Source: Gnetum montanum (lineage: Eukaryota > Streptophyta > Gnetopsida > Gnetales > Gnetaceae). Taken from it: a DNA stretch of 62,000 nt. Positions 37,591 through 48,941 of the stretch are shown in pieces; within the stretch, counting starts at the first letter, position 1; each line of letters opens with the position of its first letter. The DNA lies in assembly GCA_015680685.1 (NCBI GenBank), contig MNCI01018018.1:323863-385862 (forward strand), in the 5' to 3' direction. The position numbers were made by a program, and so were the translations under genes. The notes below the pieces were generated by a model. That model worked only from the letters and a program-made list of their open reading frames with translations, searched no databases and was not told where the DNA came from.

Positions 37591-39057
37591 AAAAAGCCAT
37601 GCCTCCAATGGAAGGAGGCCACATTCCTTCGACGATGATAAGCTTTAGATTTAGATTTGAAGTGATGAACTATCAGAAAAAAGACTTTTAAATGGCCTAC
37701 AGATTAATGTATAGATGACAACATTCAAAATTCCTTACAACATTCAAAATTCAAACAGCGTGTTTGAAAGGTATCAAGTAGGTATGCACTGTACATACAA
37801 CGATCCCTGAGTTAAGCTAAAATCCATCCTTTCCAAATGATAATCGAAGTATGCAAAAACCGATATGATATGGCCTAGGCAGGGCAAAATTGATAGTCTG
37901 TATGTATAAAACCATGTAGAAAAGGTTTGTAGTCATTTGAAAATTACTTCGGTATACAAGATTAAGAAAAACCGAATAAGATGTTCTCTCTAATGCATGA
38001 CAGACCTGGCAACATGGGACTGCAAAAAAGAAACTAATTTGATTATATCTTTTCATAGCAAAGGTGTCGATGGGTTGGCCTATTTGCACACTTCTATACA
38101 GGAAAGGCGAAAACAGTTGTAATCAAGGTTGTTACAGGACATCTAAATACAAGAAAGCATGGACAGTAAACATGTTCCAGTACAAAGGGTAGTAATTAAG
38201 ATGCTACAGTTTTCAAATACCCAAAGCCTTCATAGAAACTTAGCATTTTCCTACCACTTTAAGATCTCTGGTCCAAGCCCATTTATGTCTTTCTCAGGAA
38301 TGTTGAAAGAATGGTTACCAGTGCTCTTTTATCTTTTGTTGCAAGGTAGAAGCAAGAATTGAAAAAGATGAAGTCAATAAATTGCGCTTCTTCTTTGGAA
38401 TCTAAGGCCAACTCTGAGAGTGCAAGTAAAGGTTACAATTTGTGCCCAGAACTGCTGCAAAAATACATGAAAGTTTCAGAAAACCCCAGTTCAATGAAAA
38501 CCTGATGTCTGAAACTACGTATTCCAGTTACAGGGCTTGCAACAGCACAGTTCAAGCAGAAAAAAGAGCAGAACCAATAGCGTTCATCAACCAAGGTTCC
38601 TCATAATATCCAATTCAATGAGACAAGCTAACCAAGCAGCTGCAAATCAAACAAACAAGATAGCAATCAAGCATTGTTACTTTGGCAAAAAGAACCCTAT
38701 TTTGTTGGGACAAGGCTGGGTGAATCCAGCACTATTACTAAGAAAGTTCCCTAGCATATAATACCAAAACATCCATTCTTGCACAAGAAACGTAGTTTTC
38801 TCCCGAAACAGACAAGACAACATTTTCCCTGTTTATTTTGGTGCTTTCAACTGGATCCCAAGTTTTCAAGCATTTAACATTCAAAGCAATCAAAGCAATC
38901 AAAATTATGTACCCAAACGTTCTCTCAAAAGCAACAGCAATGCAAACGAAAAATTCAGAAATAGGAGTGACTTGAAATCTGTATACGCCTCATTGTAAAC
39001 AACTACCGTTGTACAAATTCCTGGACTTGTATCTTTAAAAGAACCAGTTTAAGTACT
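37591..39057. other. Region beyond the calmodulin-binding gene, no gene recognised
   Basis: Moderately AT-rich and without a recognisable coding region on either strand. Some of it may be extended 3' UTR of the minus-strand gene, but no splice or polyadenylation evidence was found. Confidence 0.4.
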
Positions 39058-39063
39058 TTATTC
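39058..39063 (-). terminator. Candidate polyadenylation signal of the calmodulin-binding gene
   Basis: TTTATT on the plus strand, AATAAA on the minus strand, 369 bases after the stop codon. Between them lies a pyrimidine tract followed by CAG|GTGAGA (near 39380), which could mark a 3'-UTR intron boundary, but this is unproven. Confidence 0.4.
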
Positions 39064-39431
39064 AAACATTTTTGTGTATCGGCATCTTCAGATTCATAGA
39101 AGACGTATTAGACAAGTTGCAGTTCTTGGAAGTGTGATTCGAACATCCTCAAGTATGGAATTCAACAATAACCCTAAACTATCCCTCGTGATGATTTCCA
39201 AAATATCAAGTTCAGTCAATGCTCAAGAGAAGCATCATATTTCAAACAAGATCGTACAGTTGTACCCGCTTGAGAAATGGCGAATCCTTCAAACTTGTAA
39301 TTACACACCAGAGAATCCAAGGTGTAGAAATAGACATTTGCTGATATGTTGTGTAACTATCATCCAGCTTCTCACCTGTCCAACAAAAAAGAAAGAAAAA
39401 AAAAGAGGCTTGATTGCTATCAAGTTTTCCC

Positions 39432-42194
39432 TTAGCCATTTTTCTCTTGAGATTTCATGCCTTTTACTGGAACCGTCCGGGCTTCAGAATTTGCAGCCAT
39501 AGGGGCAACAGCCTCAAATGCTTGCACAAGCAAATGCACCTTTCTTTTACGGAAGGGGGCTAGTGTGCGTATAATTTCTCTCAGAATGTAGTCAATCATC
39601 CATTCTGAAGACGGTTTCCTATCACTCAGGTCAAGATGCCTCAAATGCACACTTTCTGGTCCGGAGTTTTCTTCCACAAAAGGATGCACTCTTCTTCTTC
39701 TCCAAAAATTTCTGCCACTTGGAGATTTATTATCTGCGGCTGATTTTGCCGCTCTTTCCCATTTTTTAACCGATCCAGAAACATCATAGCTGCAATCAGG
39801 TGATTTGTCCAAGAAACTTTTGAATATATTGATACAGTCATCTCTTGCATTTCCCATCAGTGTATCATCACTAGCTCCTGAATGACAATCACCTGAGTTG
39901 TCACTCTCGCAAACCGAACCTTGCATGTTTGCATCAGCATCTCCGGATCTTGAAGAATCACCAGACTTGGAAATTTGAAGGTCAGAAAATCTAGAGCTTG
40001 TAACTGACTCCAATAGAGATTCAATAGATTTCTTAGCGGCAGCAAAAGCATCCGAGCCATGTTCGTCTTTAATATCCTGCATTTCAGCAAGCAACTGAAA
40101 TATTTTGCGGAGCTTGTTATCCTGGCCAGATTCTAAAACAGCAGCACCATCAGCGTCAAAGGTATCTGCATTTTGAACTTTATCAGATATAACACCAGCA
40201 GTAACTTCATCAGGACCTTCAGTGTCGAGTGGAACAGATTCAGCAGTCCCCTGTTCGAGGCCCCTGTCATAACCTTCCTGTACATCAGAACTTGGATTAT
40301 CATCATTTGTCTTCTGGGTGCTTTCAAATTCAACAGGAATTTGAGCTTTGTCATGGTTCCCTTCACCAGCATTGATACTATCTTTAGAGATTTCTTGAAC
40401 AACGATACAATCATTACAAGGTTTAGAGTCAAGTTGACGATCTATATCAGATTCATCAAGGACATGAACATCTTCCACAAAATTTGCTACAGGTAGATCA
40501 GGCTTAATGTCTTCAGAAGCTGCTTCTTCCAAAGCCTCATTTTCTTGAATTTCATCCTGCCCTTTGCTTTTAGGAGATTGGATATCAGGTCCTTCAAAAG
40601 GCTGCAAATCCACAACCTCAAGGTCTCCATCACAGGCATTGCTCTGTGCTTCACCCATGTTGATATTTTGAACATCAATCCTAGGAACCAGAGCAGGATT
40701 ACTATCTTCGCAATCTTTCACCGTAATCTCCTGGGGTGGAGAATCAGCTTCTTCAAAACCATCATTCCTGTTTTCTTCTGAATCAGAATCATCAATGTCA
40801 TCCGAATCACCAACTTGATGAAAACCACTCTCCCAAATCTCCGCACCTTGATATTCTGACCGCCCTGATAATTTCTTGAAAGGGTCAGCTTCATTTATTG
40901 GGCTATCATCTAAATGGCCTCCGGGTGATATGGCTCCCTCTTCCTCATCATCATCAGCAGCAGAAGCGATCACCAACTCACCATTCTGAATATTACCATC
41001 TGGTTCACCGAAATCAGAAACACCACTACTCACTTGAATCTGAATCTCAGTGTACCCCTCACCATCATCATCATTTTTTGGGATTTGACTATCAAGGTCA
41101 TAACCAGATCCCAGGTTCCCCCAAATCTCCTCACCTTGATATTCTGACCGCCCTGATAATTTCTTGAAAGGGTCAGCTTCATTTATTGGGCTATCATCTA
41201 AATGGCCTCCGGGTGATATGGCTCCCTCTTCCTCATCATCATCATCAGCAGCAGAAGCGATCACCAACTCACCATTCTGAATATTACCATCTGGTTCACA
41301 GAAATCAGAAACACCACTACTCACTTGAATCTGAATCTCAGTGTACCCCTCACCATCATCATCATTGTTTGGGATTTGACTATCAAGGTCATAACCAGAT
41401 CCCAGGTTCCCTTCCTTCGCAGCAGAATGGTCCCAAAACTCAAAAAACAAGTTGGAATCATCTTCATCAACATCAATCTCCTGCCCTGTATCAACACTGG
41501 CAAATTTGTCATCCAATCTCCCTTTCTGCTTTAAAAGGGATGCCCGGCCAACCCGTTTAAAGCTGCTCTGTCTCCTCAGACGCCTCTGAGCAGCCATAAA
41601 CTGCTTGATGGAGGGCAAGGGATTTTGCTCCAAATGGTTCAGAGAGCAGTAAGCATAACGGCAGCGAGGAGTAGAACAGGCCATTCTTTCCCCACTTCTT
41701 GAGAATTGCTTACTAGCAGAAGAACATGTAGCCCTAGCCACATCAGGGGCAGCAGCAGAACTACTCTTCGATGATTTCTTCCTTCTGGGCTCCGAGAAAA
41801 ACACCACAGGACTTCTAGGCCTCTGCAAACTTTCATTTGACAGCATCCTCAGGCCACTAGAGCCTGATGATGCTGCATCGCTCTGAGAATTCCTATCTCT
41901 GGTAGTCCTTTTCTCGGAAGATTTAGGCATGTTAATCCTAATTGAATCGGCCCTATCTGTCGGGGTAATTTCAATATCCGTTGAAACATGCAGATCCCCC
42001 AAAAAACTTTCCTTCGTGTTAGAATTTGCAGAACGAGAAGCAGCAGGGGATGATGCTGATGATACAGGAATTACCCGTTGCCTGTTGCTAGAATTGATGG
42101 TGGGACGCAGATGATGGGGCACCGAACCCTGTCCATGGGAAGCCCGCTTGAGCGGCTCTGATTTCTCTTTCTTCTTCAGATCTTTCAACGTCAT
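39432..42194 (-). CDS. Plant calmodulin-binding domain protein, 920 aa
   Basis: Single uninterrupted coding exon. The N-terminal 170 residues are Ser/Arg-rich. Next comes the block CRYAYCSLNHLEQN (178-191) and SIKQFMAAQRRLRR, typical of plant proteins with this domain. A long acidic middle follows, then the C-terminal calmodulin-binding domain (about 795-899) with WERAAKSA, NFWRRRRVHPF, VHLRHLDLSDRKPSSEWMID and RKRKVHLLVQAFEAVAP. Basic and hydrophobic residues alternate in the last segment, as in an amphipathic calmodulin-binding helix. Residues 262-358 and 359-454 are near-identical repeats. Family members are linked to calcium/calmodulin signalling; the specific role of this one is unknown. 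The start codon lies just after an apparent 3' splice site. No damage seen. Confidence 0.88.
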   Translation of the reverse strand: MTLKDLKKKEKSEPLKRASHGQGSVPHHLRPTINSSNRQRVIPVSSASSPAASRSANSNTKESFLGDLHVSTDIEITPTDRADSIRINMPKSSEKRTTRDRNSQSDAASSGSSGLRMLSNESLQRPRSPVVFFSEPRRKKSSKSSSAAAPDVARATCSSASKQFSRSGERMACSTPRCRYAYCSLNHLEQNPLPSIKQFMAAQRRLRRQSSFKRVGRASLLKQKGRLDDKFASVDTGQEIDVDEDDSNLFFEFWDHSAAKEGNLGSGYDLDSQIPNNDDDGEGYTEIQIQVSSGVSDFCEPDGNIQNGELVIASAADDDDEEEGAISPGGHLDDSPINEADPFKKLSGRSEYQGEEIWGNLGSGYDLDSQIPKNDDDGEGYTEIQIQVSSGVSDFGEPDGNIQNGELVIASAADDDEEEGAISPGGHLDDSPINEADPFKKLSGRSEYQGAEIWESGFHQVGDSDDIDDSDSEENRNDGFEEADSPPQEITVKDCEDSNPALVPRIDVQNINMGEAQSNACDGDLEVVDLQPFEGPDIQSPKSKGQDEIQENEALEEAASEDIKPDLPVANFVEDVHVLDESDIDRQLDSKPCNDCIVVQEISKDSINAGEGNHDKAQIPVEFESTQKTNDDNPSSDVQEGYDRGLEQGTAESVPLDTEGPDEVTAGVISDKVQNADTFDADGAAVLESGQDNKLRKIFQLLAEMQDIKDEHGSDAFAAAKKSIESLLESVTSSRFSDLQISKSGDSSRSGDADANMQGSVCESDNSGDCHSGASDDTLMGNARDDCINIFKSFLDKSPDCSYDVSGSVKKWERAAKSAADNKSPSGRNFWRRRRVHPFVEENSGPESVHLRHLDLSDRKPSSEWMIDYILREIIRTLAPFRKRKVHLLVQAFEAVAPMAANSEARTVPVKGMKSQEKNG
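40833..41411 (-). repeat. In-frame tandem duplication of about 96 codons
   Basis: Units 41411-41121 (291 bp) and 41120-40833 (288 bp) are almost identical; the first has one more Asp codon in the acidic run. Each unit encodes GNLGSGYDLDSQIP, EIQIQVSSGVSDF, GGHLDDSPINEADPFKKL and ends EYQG-EIW. Because unit length is a multiple of three, the frame is kept. Confidence 0.93.
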
Positions 42195-42206
42195 TTTCGG
42201 AATTCC

Positions 42207-42554
42207 CTGAGACCAACAACAGAAAACTGATTATCCGAATGTCCTCAGGATCTCTACGGACACGATACAAATTCAGCTTCAGCTTCGCAGTCGCTGCAAC
42301 CGAACCCGAAAACAAAACCCACAAAAATCATTGAACACCCACAAAAAATCATTCCATACCCAGAAAAATAATTCAATACCCACGAACATCATTCAATAGC
42401 CACAGAAAAATCATTCAAGACCCACAAAAATCATTCGACACCCACGAACATCATGAAGAACCAACCCAAGAAAATGTTCAACAATCCACAAAAACCATCG
42501 ACAACCCGAGAAATTTAAAAAAAAAAAAAAAACACGCAATTCAAATCCTCTCAC
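42207..42554 (-). other. Probable 5'-UTR intron of the calmodulin-binding gene
   Basis: Minus strand donor CATG|GTGAGAGG at 42555/42554 and acceptor TTGGTCTCAG|GGAATTCC at 42207/42206, 12 bases before the ATG. The putative leader exon is the pyrimidine-rich stretch up to about 42900. The intron is 348 bp and contains the minisatellite listed below. Confidence 0.6.
42305..42450 (-). repeat. Degenerate minisatellite in the 5'-UTR intron
   Basis: About seven tandem units of 19-22 bp with consensus ACCCACAAAAATCATTCAAT on the plus strand. Units vary by single substitutions and small indels. Confidence 0.8.
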
Positions 42555-43200
42555 CATGGCTGTACTTCAATGGAACAGCAGCAATCCAAAACAGAACAAA
42601 AACAATCCTGGATCCAATCCGCCGAAGACCTGGATTCACAATACGAAGAACCGAACCGAAACAAAACAAAGCCAAACAGAATCGAAAACCCTGTACAGAA
42701 AGCTGAAACGACGCACACAGAAAGAGAGAGAATTCCGCAGAAGAAGAAATACCTTTGCAGAAACCAGAACAGGGATACTGCGGAATAGAATAAGGCAAAG
42801 GCAAGCAACAGTTGCTTGGAAATGGCAGAGAAAGCGATGGAACACGAGCGTTGCTTTCAACGGCGGCTCGGACAGGCGCCGCCCAAAAAGGGGATTCAAA
42901 CAAAATACAAAGAAGACTTATAACAGAAGAGGAGACGTTTGCCTGGTTTCAAATGCGGATTCACAGTTACGTGGGGCGGCCCAGCAACCAAAAAGATCCC
43001 TCCGCCTTTTTGATGATGATGAGGAGATTGCCGATGATATGAAAAATTTTGGCTTCCTTGCCTTTGCATATTATTATTATTCTTATTATTATGCATTCTC
43101 CAATCTTGGAATCGGAGGCTTGAATTTTTGGGGCTGGAAACATCTGGAATCCAGATACGCATTTCCGTCGCCGGAATCGCAAACCATCACTAACCCATGA
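42555..43200 (-). promoter_or_regulatory. Leader exon and promoter region of the calmodulin-binding gene
   Basis: The stretch 42555-42900 is rich in C and T on the minus strand, as in plant 5' leaders, and includes short upstream ATGs. Positions 42900-43200 would be the proximal promoter. The transcription start was not determined. Frames on the opposite strand here look like shadows. Confidence 0.4.
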
Positions 43201-44034
43201 ACAATTTCCAATTTCGTAAGTGCTGTCCGCTGCTGATCTGGTCTTGGTGTTCCAAATTCCAATATTTCCCCAAAATTCAAAATCAGAACAAACGGCAACC
43301 CTGTCACATTTCCCTGTACCTTCTCTGTTGCGTCATTAGTTTGTGTCATTTCCCATTTTCTTTCCTTTTTGGTTGTGGGTTTTCCCAAATTTCGCTCACC
43401 TGATCTTCGTCTATCAATCCCTGTCAAACCCTGCGCCCAGTAACGGTCGGGAGGAAGTGCATTTATGTGAAGGTCCACTATTGTTTGTTGGATTAAGACC
43501 GTCCTATGTTTTCGATATTGAAATATTATTTTTGTTTTTTCTTGCCAAACTCGTGCGTGCTGCCAGTTTTGAAGATATGGAACGTGAGTCGGTGGGTTGG
43601 TTTGTTCGTTTAGATGGCACAGTAATTTCATTGCGAAGTTATGGAGTACACGTTGGAAATTGGAATACCGAACTTGAAATTTACATGTTCACGTTGTTGT
43701 GACCCTAAAATTGGATCATCTAGATGATATATTTCTTAATCAACGAGAGGTTTGTTATGAGTTAAATGGGTGGTTCATGTGATTCGTGTTTTGCCCCAGT
43801 AGTGGAGTCAAGGGAAGGCGAGCAATTAACATTCCAAAAACCTACCTTCAAACATGTGTGAAAGCGGAACTAAAAAGTTTCTTAACTGTCTTGGATCACA
43901 ACTTTAAAAAGCACTTCTCCAACCCTTTGAGAGGGTACGTTACTTGGACGATGCATTACCGTGACATCTTGCCCAGTAATTTCAAAGGATTGGAACTATA
44001 GGTTCATTTTTGAGAATATATAATTAAATTAGGT

Positions 44035-44135
44035 GCATTTCTCACCAAAATCAAATCATGACTTAGAGCTTTCAAACTAAGAGTCTTACCAATAGGCTAT
44101 CACCTCTTCGTTGAGAAAGCATTTCTCACCAAAAA
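44035..44135 (-). repeat. tRNA-derived SINE-like head
   Basis: On the minus strand GATAGCCTATTGGTAAGACT resembles an A box and ATGATTTGATTTTGGTGAG occupies the B-box position. It aligns with 45040-45190 and with 61345-61412. Confidence 0.4.
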
Positions 44136-45039
44136 TGTCCTCATAGATATAATTTTTGAAGAAGCTATTTTAATTTATGGTGTTAAATTAGTATAGCTTG
44201 GGATCAAATTTGTGACTTGCGCATCAAAAGCTACACACTAATTAAATAAGTAATGCTTCATTCACTTGGCAAGTATTTGGTCTTTGGTCCATAAGTTATA
44301 AGTTTATCATTAAGGGTATGCTACATTCGAGTACAAGAAAAATATACAATCAAAGACTATGGTTATAAAGTTCTAATTGGACAATATACCTTGGGGTATA
44401 CCTATATTATAATTATTTTAGGGTTCCAACACCCCCACTAAATTTTTTGCCTACCTTAGTAGGTTAGCACATGCTAATAGAATAAATGCACCAAAATAAG
44501 AGGTAAAGTTTCAACAATATGCAACAATGAGACATATAACCAACACATTATTTTGGTAGAATTTAGATAAAATTATACAGGGTCACAAGTGTTACTCAAA
44601 CTAGTGACCTTGTGTCTACATAATACTTGTTAGACAACAAGCTAATTGGGTCATCTATTATCAACCTCTAACTATCAAACAAGGCTACATGAACAATCCA
44701 CTATACAAGTTGTTAGGACTCATGCCATAACTCATAGGATTTTGTGAACATATGACACTTAAAGTGATGTAGCCCTAGACTTTAGGGTAATTTACTTGAT
44801 TATGAATCAACAAATTGTAAGTTTGTACTATAATTAGAGCCCAAACCATATGATAAATTGTATAAGAACAAAGTTCGATACAATGTATCATGTTGGCTAT
44901 TATTCTTGGAGTGTACCTACAATTTTGACATCCTTCCCCCCATTAAAATAAAAAAGAAATAGATTATATATTAGTTCAATAATTGTCCCTTCTTATAAGA
45001 GTGGTAGCATTGTCTTAGCCTTGTGAAGGCATGTTGGAA

Positions 45040-45190
45040 CCCCAAAAAAATTGTAGTATAGGTACATCTAAAGATATATAGTCCAATTGGAACATCAGAA
45101 CTTAGCATTGTCCACCAAAATTGAACTCATGACATGAAGCTAAGAAATCAAGAATCTTATCACTAGGCTAGCCTTGTGGTAGGACACTTT
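45040..45190 (-). repeat. tRNA-derived SINE-like element
   Basis: On the minus strand it begins with GCTAGCCTAGTGATAAGATT (A-box-like). It continues with ATGAGTTCAATTTTGG (B-box-like) and ends in TTTTTTTGGGGTTCCAAC. The 3' part matches 44360-44430 in opposite orientation, which supports a dispersed family. Confidence 0.45.
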
Positions 45191-47038
45191 TATAGTGTGT
45201 AACATCTACCTTTTTATATAGGCAAGGGTTTACGAAGAATTCATCTTAACATGTTAATTTAGAGAAATCATTAAGGAATATAGCAATGCCTCAAGTATGA
45301 GACACACTAGCAATCTCTTACCTAACAATACAATGAGCTAAATAGTTGAGCTACCTATCACTATCATGAAAATGGTTTAAGAAAAAAAGTAAAATTACTT
45401 AGAGTATTGGCTAATCACAATGCTATTTAAACTCGTGCCCTTTTCTTTGACTTTAGAAAAATGATAAGTTGCTTAGTGCCATGCCTCCTACTTAGTTTCA
45501 TGCCCACTAGCTACTTGGTGTAAGAAAATAAAAGAGAGAAAATTGGAAATTTTTTACTTGATTCATCTGTTGTAGCCTCAAGTCAAATTTATGACTGATA
45601 GAGACTACAATGCAAGTAACCTTATTCAACACAAGTCTCTATAAGGGAGCTCTTCTTTTTAATCCTAGTTGTCATTTGGTTTAGTTGATTCTTTCTTATT
45701 CTACTTGTACTATTGACTATAGTTGGTCATTGGTGAGAAATAAATTTTTGAAAGTGTGCTTCTTTCTTTTGTTATTGGCATGATTGTAAGGATGAATTCC
45801 TAAGTAGGCATCCCCAAATCTGTTGAGTCTTACCTTTCATGTCATTTCTATTTATTCTATTAGATCCTAGTGTTTTTTTTAACCCTTTCAATTTGGTTTG
45901 TTAGATACTACATGCGTATTTAATGCTCTATTTTGAATAATAAAACTTTTTTTCAAGGTTCGACACTCCCCACCTTGAGAATATGAGTTAAGTATAAATA
46001 AAATGAAACAAATGTAGAAGTTGCTTTGGGAACATGATTGTGCAAGAAATGTATAGGCATCTAGACTTTCCAAGTAACCACAACTCATCACTAGAAATTT
46101 TGATATTTAACCCATGTAGCCACGTAGAGTTACCTATCATAAAATCTAAATAAACAAATAAATGAAAAAATAAAACTCAAGAAAAACCAACACACTAGAA
46201 CTAAAAGCTAAATGAAAATGAAAGAAAATTGATTATGCAAATGAAATCAAAACAAGTGAAACACAAATGAAATCAAAACAAGTGAAACACAAATGAAATA
46301 AAAAGAAAAAACAATGGAATTGATGGTAAAAAACCTAGATGAAATCAAAATTGAAAATGAAATTAAAATCCAAAAAAACATATTGAAATGAGAGTTAAGA
46401 CAATACAACGGAAATCAATAACTAGAAAACACAAGTGAAAATTGAAGGATCGGAATTGAAATCAAGACTTTTTTGAAAAAAGCCTCTTACTAATGAGATT
46501 AGTTGAAAAGTTTTATAATAAATTTATTATTGTAGTTGAAACCTTTTGAAAGGTCAAAGAAGATGAGAGAGGGTTTACACTACTTCAACTTGTCATTAGT
46601 AAAAAACCAAAAACTATCATCAAGAAACTTTAATTTTCACATAAGTTTCATTGTGATCATGGACTAAAGCTATGTTGTAACTATTGTAGCTATACCTTTA
46701 CCCAATTCTTATACTAAAATGCATAATTGAAGTAAGTGCAATATATCTTAGGGGTAAATATTATTAAAAAAATGTTTTAGGTTCTAATACCCTTCCCCCA
46801 AGGAAACAAAATAAAGTGTTAGTACTTGATTTGATTATAAATACACCCCAAGAAATATAACCAATACGATACACAAAGAATTATAGTGAAATATAATCAT
46901 ACCTTAAGTATAACTTGAATAGGCAACTTATTGCTTACCAAAATATTAGTTAACCTAATTAACCACTTGAGATGGTTCTGAAGGAAGAAGGAGACCCTTG
47001 ATAGAGATATGCCCCTTATTTTGGCTGGTCACGTGTCC

Positions 47039-47690
47039 TTATCCACCGGATTTTTGGTGGGATTGGAAACCTTTGTGGTGGGCTGCACTTGGATTCAATT
47101 ATCCGTTTTCCTTAAAACCTTATTTGCTTGAGTTTTCACGTGTGAAATGTCAATTGTTCTGATAAAAAATCAAAAGCATTTTACGAAAATCTTAACATGT
47201 TCATGTGCATCTGAGTGGACGGCGTAATGAATTCTTTTCACGATGAAGCAACCGCTTACCAGTTGGTGATGATTTAGTCATTTCTTTTTATTAATTAATT
47301 TTTTTCTTTAATGGGTGCCATGGTTTATGCCGCCTTACCTCGATCAACTGCCCGTTATCATTTGTGGGATCTCACGTTGACGGTGCCATTTTTAAAAATT
47401 TAATGGTCCTAGCTCTTTAAATTGAATGATTCTTGTTTTGAGATATGAGATGCTACTTTTTAGATTTGAACGGTGCCACCTTTGCACGATTCATTTGCCG
47501 ATTTAAGTCAATACTCATGATGATGGGTGTGTGGATGTTTAAAATCTAGTGTCACGGCTGTGTGAATCATTGACATTAAATGTCAAAGGGTGCACTTTCT
47601 TGAGCGTTCCAATACAAGATTTTAGGTTTGAGTTTGAATACTGTGAATAGAGGATCTTACAAGTGGATTTTTAGTTTCTACTTAACTATT
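47039..47690 (-). repeat. Duplicated segment, copy 2, first part
   Basis: The reverse complement of this block matches 36950-37590, from the ATCCACCGGATTTTTGGTGG end to CTTAACTATT. The match stops exactly at 47690, where solo LTR E begins, and resumes at 59680. Confidence 0.85.
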
Positions 47691-47854
47691 TGTTTTTTGA
47701 TGTCAACGCTCCCATGCTCTCATGGGGCCATGATTATCAACATCTCTATTTCTCTCTCTTAATAACCACAGTAAAAATCATATGAGTGGTGGTCATTAAT
47801 GGCGACGATTACGATCATTAGTGGTAGACGTTTCGGAAGTACGGACATAATGGG

Positions 47855-48856
47855 TGATGAGAGCGGTTACTCTAGCAATTATTCTAATTATTAGAGCAGT
47901 TACTCTAGCGGTTACTCTAGCGGTTACTCTAGCAGTTACTCTAGCAGTTACTCTAATTATTAGAGTGGTTACTTTAGCAGTTACTCTAGCAGTTATTCTT
48001 ACAGTAAGAGTGGTTACTTAGCGGCTACTTTAGCAATTATTCTAATTATTAGAGCGGTTACTCTAATTATTACAGTAGTTGCTCCCAAGTCTATAAATAC
48101 AGTGCCGAGGTGCACAATTGGGAGAAAGTTTTTTAGCAGTCAAGTAACGAAACTCTTGTAGTCTGTTTGAAAGTTAGAGTATTTTCCAAGTGCTTGTAGC
48201 ACAAGGTCTAAGTGTGAATGAATCTTTATTTAAGCATTGATGTACCTGAGCACACCATTGTGTTGGGAATAAAGACGGGCTCTTTGATTCATCCTTGCAG
48301 CACTTGAGATTTGTTTTCTTACGCATTTCTTTTATTTTATTTTCTTATGCATTTTATTTTATTTTATGCACTTTACATTTATGTTATTAGCACAGCAATT
48401 CATTTTGATCAATTAAGCCAATCGTTAAATTACACAAGCATGACCACTTCGAGCATGCATGTAATGCTTGGTAACCCAGTAATGATTAGCGTTTGGTAAT
48501 CCCAGCAATGTTGCATTGGTTTAGGATATGTACGGTAAGTAGGAACGGGTGTTGTTAGTGTTAGGATTAGTTAGAACTTAGTTAATGAGTAGTTAAGTTA
48601 AATTAGTCACTTAGTTACTTCTCTCCTTCCCTATCAGCGCAGGACATAAAAACATAAAAGCTATAAGAATCATATGTCTCAAGCTTACTTAACCATACAA
48701 TCGTGACACACAGGTAAGCTTGGGAAGACAACAATCAACCAATCCGTCCTTGTTCCACAAGGGCACATAAGCACTTAGTCCTTAGAATTCAACCGGATCA
48801 TGCGTGAAACGCTCGTATTCGGATGGTTGAGCGTAGGGGTACCTCGCCACTCATCA
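47855..48856 (+). repeat. 5' LTR of element C
   Basis: 1002 bp from TGATGAGAGCGG to GCCACTCATCA. It shows a U3 repeat array, TATA box CTATAAATA at 48091-48099, polyadenylation signal AATAAA at 48268-48273, and a U5 with repeated TTGGTAACCCAGTAA-like motifs (48469-48515). Confidence 0.9.
47860..48080 (+). repeat. 12-bp tandem array in U3 of element C (5' LTR)
   Basis: Repeats of AGCGGTTACTCT with variants (GCAGTTACTCTA, GCAATTATTCTA), interrupted by the palindrome CTAATTATTAG at several places. It ends about 10 bp before the TATA box. The 3' LTR has the same array at 57029-57212 but about 35 bp shorter. Confidence 0.85.
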
Positions 48857-48876
48857 TTAGCATCATTGCTTGGGAC
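48857..48876 (+). other. Primer-binding site of element C, degenerate
   Basis: TTAGCATCATTGCTTGGGAC follows the 5' LTR directly and aligns with the TTGGCACCATTGTCGGGGAT site of element A. Confidence 0.65.
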
Positions 48877-48941
48877 TTAGTTGTTTGTGCGCTAATTAGA
48901 ACATAGGAAATCATTCACATCGTTGGAATGAACCCTTAGGG

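Larger units (their letters stand above)
43201..47038. other. AT-rich intergenic region with degenerate short repeats
   Basis: No gene recognised. From 44.0 to 46.9 kb several short repeats recur in both orientations. These include AGGGTTCCAACACCCCC-like ends at 44422, 45041 (inverted), 45957 and 46780, each next to poly-pyrimidine or purine runs. SINE-like heads are listed separately. Confidence 0.45.

Noticed and set aside
42556-43200. 214-codon plus-strand frame with Gln/Asn/Lys-rich sequence
   Set aside because: It overlaps the leader and promoter of the minus-strand calmodulin-binding gene and looks like the complement of a pyrimidine-rich leader.
43343-43702. 119-codon plus-strand frame upstream of the calmodulin-binding gene
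   Set aside because: No recognisable domain, hydrophobic low-complexity start, no splice or promoter support.
44035-45190. tRNA genes
   Set aside because: Only A-box- and B-box-like sequences are present; no cloverleaf could be formed, and several diverged copies exist, which fits SINE heads better.
47860-48080. Regular short repeats that could suggest a CRISPR-like array
   Set aside because: The units are contiguous 12-mers without spacers, lie in an LTR U3 of a plant retrotransposon, and are repeated in the 3' LTR.
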